Shown here: positions 43,738 through 51,403 of the stretch, piece after piece
Layout: each line of letters starts with the position of its first letter
Numbering within the stretch: position 1 is the first letter of the stretch
Assembly: GCF_033763495.1 (NCBI RefSeq)
Contig: NZ_JANRKL010000095.1
Span: forward strand, 1-64,000
Direction: 5' to 3'
DNA length: 64,000 nucleotides
From: Haliscomenobacter sp033763495
Lineage (GTDB): Bacteria > Bacteroidota > Bacteroidia > Chitinophagales > Saprospiraceae
Notes under the pieces: model-generated
What the model was told of the DNA's origin: nothing
Databases searched by the model: none
Seen by the model: only the letters and a program-made list of their open reading frames with translations
Program-made: the position numbers and the translations under genes

Positions 43738-45354
43738 TTATTTGTTGATTTCTTCCAAAGTAGCGGCATGCCGCTCGAACATATAGCGTTCGGGTGAATA
43801 AGCAATGGCTTTTACATTTTCAGCTTGAATGTAGTATTCGATACGATTTCCTCCCGCTTTCAGACTTACCCCATAGATGGAATCTCCCGTCTTCTCATCA
43901 TGATGCTGACCATCGTCAAACATCATTGCCGATTTGAATGCTTCTCTGGGGCCGAAACGGTAATACACGGTAACCTTATTGGCAAACTCTCCGATTTTAG
44001 CATTGATCTGAAAATCTTCCATGGTATTTGCAGCATATTTATCGCGGTGTCTGGCCTTGACTTCAGAGATCATTGGGGGTAGCACGGCCAAAGCAGGGTG
44101 GCGTTTGAGGAAACGCACCCTTTCATTCATTAATTCCACAATACCTGGCACCTGGATGGTACGGCCTATGGTGGCAATCAAACTGCGTTCAAAATCCATA
44201 CCTGAATAGGCTTTATTGGGATCATTGAGCAGGGAAGGTTTGATCAGTTCCTGCCACTGTTTGGCCTTGGTCTCATAAGCCCCGGTCAGCAATTCAGCAA
44301 AGAGGATAGAGCGCAGGTGGGCCAGGTATACCTTGGTGTAGTATGGGTTGGTCAACAACTTATTGACCAATGGCTTAAGCGGGTTATCTGCATTGAGCAT
44401 GGGGTCCATTTGTTGCAATTGCAAAAGGTTCAAGTCTGAACCTCGCCCCGTGTATTTGTACGATCCAAAAGTAAAATTGTAGTCACCAATCAGTGGAGTA
44501 AAGCGGCCATCGGCGTCCCGGTACAAATAGTAGCCTGTGCTTTTTCCACCGGTATAACTATATAAATTGACCAAGACGTTGTTGAAGGCCAGCATCCACA
44601 GCGTGCGGTCCACATCCAGAATGGATTCAATTTGAGCAGGTGATTGATTGAGCACCCGGGACAATTCGGCCAAATCCCGCAGACCACTACCTTGCAGTAC
44701 CACAAAGTTGTCAGCATAACAAGATTCTGATTTCTCCAATTGTAAGGTGCCAAAACCACCATTTAGGCATCCTGATTTGATAAGGGAGTCCTTACGGATT
44801 GCTGGACAGTAATAAAAACTTCCTGCACTGGATCCAAAATGCCGTTCAAAGAATGGCGCCTCAAATGGTTCCAGGTTCACCATTAGGCCATAATATTGAC
44901 CATTTACAGTAACATTCGCATAATTTGCCTTCGGTGCAGGCATAAATTTGCGGGCAATATCCGTAGCCAATACCTCGCGCACCATACTTGGATCCCGCAG
45001 TGCACTGGACAATCGAATGGTACGGTAGCCTTGTAACTGTTGATTGGCTGAAGCATAATCCAACTGAATGTGCAGGTTATTGCGTTGGTTTCCAGGCTGG
45101 AAGCCTCCACTTTCTCGAATGCGTACTCCCACGCGCCCAAGCGAAGCCCCATTTACTTTCAAATCAGCCGCCAGCATTTTATCGCCATTAAAACGGAGTG
45201 AATCCAGCAAGAAGCGCCAGTTGTCAGCTCTGAAAGTGAGGTTGATTTCCTGTATGGATTGTGGATCAAAAAAATCCTTGTTGCTATTGGGTTGTGCATT
45301 CAAATGAGTGAGTATACCCAGCAAAATCCAGATAAAGGTAAAGGTTCTGTTCAT
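43738..45354 (-). CDS. CotH family protein, second of a tandem pair, site degenerate
   Basis: This 538-residue exported protein (TFIWILLGILTHLNAQ) is the upstream paralogue: MVREVLATDIARKFMPAPKA aligns with the other copy. The segment NLDSYIGAFSQNYYL is NLYSYTGGKSTGYYL here, losing the conserved Asp and Asn, and the later metal motif is GDYNFTFG. It may be catalytically inactive. The C-terminal 120 residues resemble a beta-sandwich (VTVYYRFGPREAF, GGNRIEYYIQAEN). It is read first in a two-gene unit with the paralogue. Confidence 0.83.
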   Translation of the reverse strand: MNRTFTFIWILLGILTHLNAQPNSNKDFFDPQSIQEINLTFRADNWRFLLDSLRFNGDKMLAADLKVNGASLGRVGVRIRESGGFQPGNQRNNLHIQLDYASANQQLQGYRTIRLSSALRDPSMVREVLATDIARKFMPAPKANYANVTVNGQYYGLMVNLEPFEAPFFERHFGSSAGSFYYCPAIRKDSLIKSGCLNGGFGTLQLEKSESCYADNFVVLQGSGLRDLAELSRVLNQSPAQIESILDVDRTLWMLAFNNVLVNLYSYTGGKSTGYYLYRDADGRFTPLIGDYNFTFGSYKYTGRGSDLNLLQLQQMDPMLNADNPLKPLVNKLLTNPYYTKVYLAHLRSILFAELLTGAYETKAKQWQELIKPSLLNDPNKAYSGMDFERSLIATIGRTIQVPGIVELMNERVRFLKRHPALAVLPPMISEVKARHRDKYAANTMEDFQINAKIGEFANKVTVYYRFGPREAFKSAMMFDDGQHHDEKTGDSIYGVSLKAGGNRIEYYIQAENVKAIAYSPERYMFERHAATLEEINK

Positions 45355-45614
45355 GATGGCTAAGAGATCAAATTCCTTGCAATATTAGCAAAATAAATTT
45401 ATGAAGCGCGAAATCAGCATTTCTATCGCATTAACGTGAAAAAACTGGAAAGTTGTTAAGCAAGTGGCATTGTTTTTTAACTAAATGCCAAAAATAGCTG
45501 GTAGCTAATGGTACTATTTTCCATTTTTTGTCCGTTTTTAGCAGCCAGATATCCAGACTTTCTAAATATAAAGTCTACACTTTCTGTTCTCTGCAAATTC
45601 TATCCTACGCTACC

Positions 45615-46559
45615 ATGAAAAATTATTTCCTTTTTTTGGCCTACCTCGGTCTGTTCCAAGCTTTACAAGCCCAAACTGTGGGTGAGATCAGCAAAGTCAC
45701 CATTCCTGGTGGCAAGGCCGAGTTCAGCTTGAGTTACATTCCAGCTGGCCAGCTCTCTATTCAGTCAAGCGAAGGCAAAAGCCTGGACATCAAGTTGGAT
45801 GCCTTCTGGATGGGCACTCGGGAAGTCACCTACGATGAGTTTATCCAATTTCAATTCCGCAGAAATGACAACAACAGCAGCAATTGGAAAGATGGCAAAT
45901 ACAGCGCCGATGCAATTACCCGCCCTACCCCCCAGTATATGGATTACACCTGGGGAATGGGTACAATCGGCGGGGTTCCTGCTGTGGCAATGACCCAACA
46001 AGGTGCCCTGCGCTATTGCCAGTGGTTGTACCAAAAAACAGGTCAGTTTTATCGCTTGCCCACCGAAGCAGAATGGGAATATGCTTGCCGAGCTGGTGCA
46101 AAAGGGCCCCTTCCGGAAGGTGTTACCCCAGACAACCTTGGCGATTATGCATGGCATTACGACAATAGTACCGAAAAATACCACCCAACTGGCCAAAAGA
46201 AGGCCAACGCCTGGGGTCTTTTTGATATGTTGGGCAATGTAGCGGAATGGACTGCCGATGCTTATGTGGATGACTATTTTGGCGAAAGCAGCAAAAACCC
46301 CGTGAACCCCTGGTATAAGCCAAACGCCAAATACCCACACACCATCAGAGGGGGCTCCTTTGACGACAATCCTGAAGACTGCTCTTGCTCCAAAAGGGTA
46401 AAATCCTTAGCCAGCTTGCAAAAACGGGACCCACAAATTCCCAGAAGCCGCTGGTGGAATACCGATTCCTCTTGGCTGGGTTTCCGACTGGTACGTCCGG
46501 TCAAACAACCTACTGCGGCTGAGGTAGAAGCCTATTTTAAAGAAGCAATTGTAGATTAG
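45615..46559 (+). CDS. FGE/SUMF1-fold secreted protein
   Basis: This 314-residue protein has a signal peptide (KNYFLFLAYLGLFQALQAQ) and a formylglycine-generating-enzyme fold: FWMGTREVTYDEFIQFQ, YRLPTEAEWEYACRAGAKG, WGLFDMLGNVAEWTADAY and TIRGGSFDD, then SWLGFRLVRPV. The two Cys that true FGEs use, spaced five apart after the GGS motif, are not at the expected places (EDCSCSKRV instead). It is therefore more likely a binding or structural member of the superfamily than a sulfatase-maturing enzyme. The ATG at 45615 gives the signal peptide. Confidence 0.85.
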   Translation: MKNYFLFLAYLGLFQALQAQTVGEISKVTIPGGKAEFSLSYIPAGQLSIQSSEGKSLDIKLDAFWMGTREVTYDEFIQFQFRRNDNNSSNWKDGKYSADAITRPTPQYMDYTWGMGTIGGVPAVAMTQQGALRYCQWLYQKTGQFYRLPTEAEWEYACRAGAKGPLPEGVTPDNLGDYAWHYDNSTEKYHPTGQKKANAWGLFDMLGNVAEWTADAYVDDYFGESSKNPVNPWYKPNAKYPHTIRGGSFDDNPEDCSCSKRVKSLASLQKRDPQIPRSRWWNTDSSWLGFRLVRPVKQPTAAEVEAYFKEAIVD

Positions 46560-46688
46560 TTGAAAGGTATCCGAGTGGTTTTGAGGAGCCTGATGGTACC
46601 AATGGTCGACTTTCTCTAATTCTCACCACTGCAACACCTCAATTTTTCCTATTTTTACTAAAATTATAAACATCAATCGCTATACAGC

Positions 46689-48020
46689 ATGAGCACAAAA
46701 AACAAAAAGACGGGTTTCGATCGCCGCCGTTTCGTAAGGACTTCGGCCGCCGTTACTGGAGGATTGCTCCTCGTACCTGAATTACTCAGCGCCAAGGCTT
46801 TCAACAGTGTTGATGATGCCATTAAAGTTGGCGTGATTGGCTGTGGTGGCCGAGGCACCGGGGCCGCAGTACAAGCCCTCTCCACTACCCAAAACGTAAA
46901 AATCGTTGCGATGGGCGACGCTTTTGCCGATCGCCTGGAAAACAGCTACAAGCAGATCGAAAAAGCAATGGCAGCAAAACAAAAAGTGGACAGACTGGAT
47001 GTGCCCAAAGAGCACCGCTTTGTCGGTTTTGACGCCTATAAGAAGGTTATTCCTCTGTGCGACGTGGTGATTTTGGCCAGCCCTCCGGGTTTCCGCCCCG
47101 ATCACTTTACTGCAGCAGTAGCAGCAGGCAAACAAATCTTTATGGAAAAACCAGTAGCCACAGATGCTGTTGGTGTTCGTAAAGTGTTGGAAGCAGCAGA
47201 AATTGCCAAACAGAAAAAGCTCAATGTGGTCGTTGGTTTGCAGCGCCACTACGAAAATGTTTACCAGCAGTGGGTTGAAAAACTGCACGAAGGCGCCATT
47301 GGTGACATCACCATGAGCAGCGTGTATTGGAACAACGAAGGGGTTTGGGTGAAAAAACGCGAAGAGAAACAAACCGAAATGGAGTACCAAATGCGCAACT
47401 GGTACTACTTCAACTGGCTTTGTGGCGACCATATCGTAGAGCAGCACATCCACAACCTGGATGTAGGCAACTGGGTAAAAAAGGCATATCCGGTAAGAGC
47501 TTCCGGAATGGGTGGCCGCCAGGTTCGCACAGGCAAAGAATACGGTGAGATTTTTGACCACCACTTTGTAGAGTACGAATATGCGGATGGCTCGATGATG
47601 TACAGCCAGTGCCGCCACCAGCCAGGTACCCCCAGCAAAGTAACCGAGGCTTTTGTAGGTACTAAAGGGAAAGCACCAAAACCCGGGATCATCCAGGATC
47701 ATTCTGGAAAAACCATCATGCGCATCAGCGGCAAAGATGATCCAGATCCCTACCAGGTTGAGCACGATGTTTTGTTTGCAGCCATTGCCAAAGGTGAATA
47801 CAAATTTGCCGATGCCGAAAATGGCGCCAAAGCAACCATGACTGCGATCCTGGGCCGGATGGCAACCTATTCTGGCCAGGTTGTTGAATGGGATAAAGCA
47901 TTGAATTCCAATATCAGTTTGTTCCCTGAAAAATTGGCCTGGGATGCCTTACCAAAGGTATTACCTGACAAAGATGGATTTTATCCCATTGCTATGCCGG
48001 GCAAATCTGTGGTGATTTAA
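46689..48020 (+). CDS. Gfo/Idh/MocA family oxidoreductase with Tat signal
   Basis: This 443-residue protein starts with a twin-arginine leader (FDRRRFVRTSAAVTGGLLLV), so it is exported folded. The Rossmann NAD(P) motif is IKVGVIGCGGRGTGAAV near residue 46. ILASPPGFRPDHFTAAVAAG and IFMEKPVATDAVGV carry the conserved EKP lysine. HIVEQHIHNLDVGNWV gives the family's His region. Such exported members act on sugars or sugar derivatives; the substrate is unknown. Short GGGCGACC-type repeats follow its stop. Confidence 0.92.
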   Translation: MSTKNKKTGFDRRRFVRTSAAVTGGLLLVPELLSAKAFNSVDDAIKVGVIGCGGRGTGAAVQALSTTQNVKIVAMGDAFADRLENSYKQIEKAMAAKQKVDRLDVPKEHRFVGFDAYKKVIPLCDVVILASPPGFRPDHFTAAVAAGKQIFMEKPVATDAVGVRKVLEAAEIAKQKKLNVVVGLQRHYENVYQQWVEKLHEGAIGDITMSSVYWNNEGVWVKKREEKQTEMEYQMRNWYYFNWLCGDHIVEQHIHNLDVGNWVKKAYPVRASGMGGRQVRTGKEYGEIFDHHFVEYEYADGSMMYSQCRHQPGTPSKVTEAFVGTKGKAPKPGIIQDHSGKTIMRISGKDDPDPYQVEHDVLFAAIAKGEYKFADAENGAKATMTAILGRMATYSGQVVEWDKALNSNISLFPEKLAWDALPKVLPDKDGFYPIAMPGKSVVI

Positions 48021-48031
48021 TCATTGTGCAC

Positions 48032-48096
48032 GGGTGACCGTAAGGGCGACCCTTACGGTCGCCCTTAACAACATCGGGCGACCGCAAGGGTCGCCC
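48032..48096. repeat. Pair of GGGCGACCG-type palindromes
   Basis: 48032-48064 is a hairpin with 15-bp arms (GACCGTAAGGG/CCCTTACGGTC, one G-T) and 48076-48096 a second (GGGCGACC..GGTCGCCC). They lie between the oxidoreductase stop and the AAA+ gene and overlap the open frame upstream of its ATG. Confidence 0.7.
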
Positions 48097-48114
48097 CTAC
48101 ATTTACCCCATTTT

Positions 48115-51100
48115 ATGCCGCTTCCAATCTCCATCCCATTTTTCGCCTTTCGCCTCAATTTCAGCAACAACATCAGCTTGCTGAATCCCATGACCGATGC
48201 TCAGGCCATTCGTTTGGGCAAAACCTTGAGCGAAGTAGCTGAAGAATACCAGCATGCCTTGCAGGAGCAGTTGTACAATCGTACACCCCTCCTGCCTTTG
48301 ATGGACTTGTTAAGGCCCAGCACCTATTATGCAGCAAGCCTGGACCTTGATTTTCCCGCTGGATCAACTGGCCCAGGTAGCCCAGCTTTCAGCCTTAGTT
48401 TTGATTATTTTTTCCAACAACAAGAACATGCCTGGCGAGCCATTTTACCCGCCCTGGGGCTGGAGACCTCAACCACTCAATCCGAAGATTTAGAAGAAAA
48501 CCTGCGGGAACTGGTACGCATCGATTTTAGGCGGCATGAACGTTTGTTTTCCGTACAAGACATCATTTCTACCATTTGGTACAAAAGTGTAGAGTTGATT
48601 CAAAAAGAAATCAACCTCGAAGCATTAGACCCCGGTGAAAAACGCCCAACCAAAGAATTGGGTCAATTTGTGTGGCTCGACAAAGTGGCCAATAAACTCA
48701 ATATCACCCGCCAAGAAAGTTATGGGTGCGAAAAAGAACTCAACCAGGTTTTACGGATTTTAAAAGGTGGATATCCCAATAATTTACTACTGGTAGGTCC
48801 CTCCGGAGTAGGCAAAACTGCCCTGATTTGGGAGGCTGCCCGCCAATTGGAGTTGCAAAGCCCGGGAGAATTACACATTTGGGAAACAACAGCTTCCACC
48901 TTGATCAAGGAATTGTCCCAAGACCGCGGATGGGAATTCAACCTTTCTGAATTGCTCAAAGAGATTGCCAATACCCCCCATGTGATCTACTTGCGCAACT
49001 TGATGGATCTCTTTGAAGTTGGTCAATATGAAGGCAACGATTCCAGCATGGCCGACTTTTTGATCCCTTACCTGAGTCAGGGGCACATTCGAATGATCGC
49101 TGAATGTAGCGGTGAACAGTTTGCCCGCATTGAGCTAAACTCACCGGGCTACCCTGCTTATTTCCAGATTTTGCAAATGCAGGAACCTAGGGGTGAACAC
49201 ATGGACCAGATCATCCTGGACAAAGTAAAAGCCCTGTCGGAGCAAGCCAACGTACTCATTGCGGAGGAGGCGGTAAGTGAAGTGATTCGATTGCACCGCC
49301 GCTTCATGCCCTATGCGGGTATGCCAGGCAAACCAATCCGTTTTTTGGAAGGCATGGCCCTACGACTAACCAAACCCCAAGGAGTGGCGGATGATTTTGC
49401 CATCATTGATCGCAATGAGGTGATCCGCTATTTTTGTGCAGAAAGTGGCATGCCAGCAATGATCGTAGATCCAGCTATCCCTCTGATACCAAACGAAGTA
49501 CGTAGTTTTTTTAACCAGCAGGTTTTTGGCCAAAACATGGCTGTAGACGCGGTAATTGACGCTATGGTCGCCATCAAAACCGCACTGGCTCGCACCGACA
49601 AACCCATTGCTACCTTCTTGTTTGCAGGGCCAACCGGGGTGGGCAAAACCGAATTGGCCAAGGTGCTCACCACTTTTATGTTCGGAGACAAAGACCGGAT
49701 GGTGCGTTTCGACATGAGTGAATACGGCAACCCGAGTGCCTTGTTGCGTTTGGCCGGAGCTGGTAATGTGGAAGGTTTATTGACCTCAGCAATCCGCAAA
49801 CAGCCTTTTTCGGTATTGCTTTTTGACGAAATAGAAAAGGCGCATTCCAACTTTTTCGATCTCCTGTTGCAACTGCTGGGTGAAGGCCGCCTCACTGACA
49901 ATCGAGGGCGAGTAGCTGATTTTTGCAGTGCCATCATCATCATGACCACCAACCTGGGGGCTGATTCCACCCGTCCTAAACTGGGCTTTGGCCATGCCAA
50001 TCGCTCTGCCCAAGAGTTGTATCAGGAAGCCATTCGCCGGTATTTCCGGCCAGAGTTGGTCAACCGCATCGATCAAATCATTGCTTTTCAATCTTTGGAT
50101 AAAGACCTTATCCGGGCCATTGTTTCTAGGGAACTGGAGCTGTTCAAAAATCGGGATGGTATCCGTTATCGAAAATTGGAATTAAACATTCAGGAAAATG
50201 CCCTTGAAAAACTAGCCGAAGAGGGCTTCCATCCCAAATACGGTGGCCGCCAGTTGCAGCGGGCAATCCGGGAGCTGATTGCGCTGCCTTTGGCCAACCA
50301 GTTGAACTTACACGACCCTACTGACAAACTAAAGGTGTTGGTTAAAAGCAGCAAAGGCAAGGTCAGGGTAGAGGTAGAGCCCGAACCTACCCCGCTGGAA
50401 GAGCTGCTCGATGAGTTCAACCTTCAGGATGCAGCCGATCAGGTTTCAGCATTGCGGGCTTCCGCCATTGCTTTTAAAGAAAGTCATTTGTACACCTTGT
50501 TGTTGCAGGAATACGATGATTTGGAAGAAGAAAGTAAAGAAAAAGAAGGCAAGGACCCAGCTTATTCTGCCCAGGCTGAAATGCGCAAAATGCAATTGAT
50601 CGAGATTCGGGATAAAGTGGAAGGCCTGGTGGGTGAAGTGGAGGGTTTGGAGCAACGTTTGTGTCTTGCAGTATTGGGAGAAAGTTCCAGTGAAGAAGAA
50701 TTGGAACAAGTGGACCAATGGGAAGAAAAGTTTTTCCGCCTCAAAATAGAGATTTATCAACAGGCCAACCCTTCCGCCAATACTGCCTACCTGAGTATTT
50801 ATGGCGAAGCCTTCGAAAAAATGCGCCCAATCTATACTGTGCTTTGCGCCGAAAAAAACTTCGAGGTAGCTTACACCGAAGTTTGGTTTCGGGAATCCTT
50901 GTATTTTAGTCTGAATGAAGAGGGTAAAACGGCCGAGCAGTACCTTTTTGTCGAACAAGAAGATTTAGCTCAATTCACCCCTGAGTACAATGACCGCTTG
51001 ATTGGCTTAATCCTTAAAATCAATGGCCCGGCAGTGCAATTGTTTTTTAGCGGCGAAGAAGGAGTCCAAAAATGGCACAACCTTCAACGCAAAGAGCAAT

Positions 51101-51324
51101 TTATTGGTGAGGTAAAAGTGAGCGAACAAAAAAATACGCCTCCACGCGGGGTACATTTGAAAAATCACTTCAATCGTTTGCCCATCCGCCGCACCTTGGA
51201 ATTCCCACAGGTTAAAGACAATGTTTGGCGGGTTAACCGACAAATTGCCGAAGATCAATACATCAGTTATCTGCTTTTTCAACTCGAACAGCAATTTAAA
51301 TTGAATTTGGACAACCAATTTTGA
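48115..51324 (+). CDS. ClpB/ClpA-like double AAA+ ATPase with inactive-looking D1 and long C-terminal extension
   Basis: This protein of about 1069 residues has two AAA+ modules. D1 has a Walker A (GPSGVGKT, 228-235), but its Walker B reads HVIYLRNLMDLFEVG where ClpB has FIDELH. D2 is complete: GPTGVGKTELAKVL (505), VLLFDEIEKAH, TTNLGA and RPELVNRID. A further 260 residues follow D2, first acidic/coiled (DDLEEESKEKEGKD), then a domain with GPAVQLFFSGEEGVQKWHN that faintly recalls the peptide-release-factor PCRF region. It probably remodels proteins in the cytoplasm. The start is taken at 48115 after the repeats; 48190 is also possible. Confidence 0.85.
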   Translation: MPLPISIPFFAFRLNFSNNISLLNPMTDAQAIRLGKTLSEVAEEYQHALQEQLYNRTPLLPLMDLLRPSTYYAASLDLDFPAGSTGPGSPAFSLSFDYFFQQQEHAWRAILPALGLETSTTQSEDLEENLRELVRIDFRRHERLFSVQDIISTIWYKSVELIQKEINLEALDPGEKRPTKELGQFVWLDKVANKLNITRQESYGCEKELNQVLRILKGGYPNNLLLVGPSGVGKTALIWEAARQLELQSPGELHIWETTASTLIKELSQDRGWEFNLSELLKEIANTPHVIYLRNLMDLFEVGQYEGNDSSMADFLIPYLSQGHIRMIAECSGEQFARIELNSPGYPAYFQILQMQEPRGEHMDQIILDKVKALSEQANVLIAEEAVSEVIRLHRRFMPYAGMPGKPIRFLEGMALRLTKPQGVADDFAIIDRNEVIRYFCAESGMPAMIVDPAIPLIPNEVRSFFNQQVFGQNMAVDAVIDAMVAIKTALARTDKPIATFLFAGPTGVGKTELAKVLTTFMFGDKDRMVRFDMSEYGNPSALLRLAGAGNVEGLLTSAIRKQPFSVLLFDEIEKAHSNFFDLLLQLLGEGRLTDNRGRVADFCSAIIIMTTNLGADSTRPKLGFGHANRSAQELYQEAIRRYFRPELVNRIDQIIAFQSLDKDLIRAIVSRELELFKNRDGIRYRKLELNIQENALEKLAEEGFHPKYGGRQLQRAIRELIALPLANQLNLHDPTDKLKVLVKSSKGKVRVEVEPEPTPLEELLDEFNLQDAADQVSALRASAIAFKESHLYTLLLQEYDDLEEESKEKEGKDPAYSAQAEMRKMQLIEIRDKVEGLVGEVEGLEQRLCLAVLGESSSEEELEQVDQWEEKFFRLKIEIYQQANPSANTAYLSIYGEAFEKMRPIYTVLCAEKNFEVAYTEVWFRESLYFSLNEEGKTAEQYLFVEQEDLAQFTPEYNDRLIGLILKINGPAVQLFFSGEEGVQKWHNLQRKEQFIGEVKVSEQKNTPPRGVHLKNHFNRLPIRRTLEFPQVKDNVWRVNRQIAEDQYISYLLFQLEQQFKLNLDNQF

Positions 51325-51403
51325 GCTTTTTGCGTCTTAAATTCGTATTTGTTTTAGCGCAACCCCAGAACACCCTATTTGAATTGGATCTAAAAAAATT
51401 GCA

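Noticed and set aside
46782..47765. 327-codon minus-strand frame opposite the Gfo/Idh/MocA gene
   Set aside because: Antisense to a gene with clear motifs, with an implausible His/Phe/Cys-rich composition.
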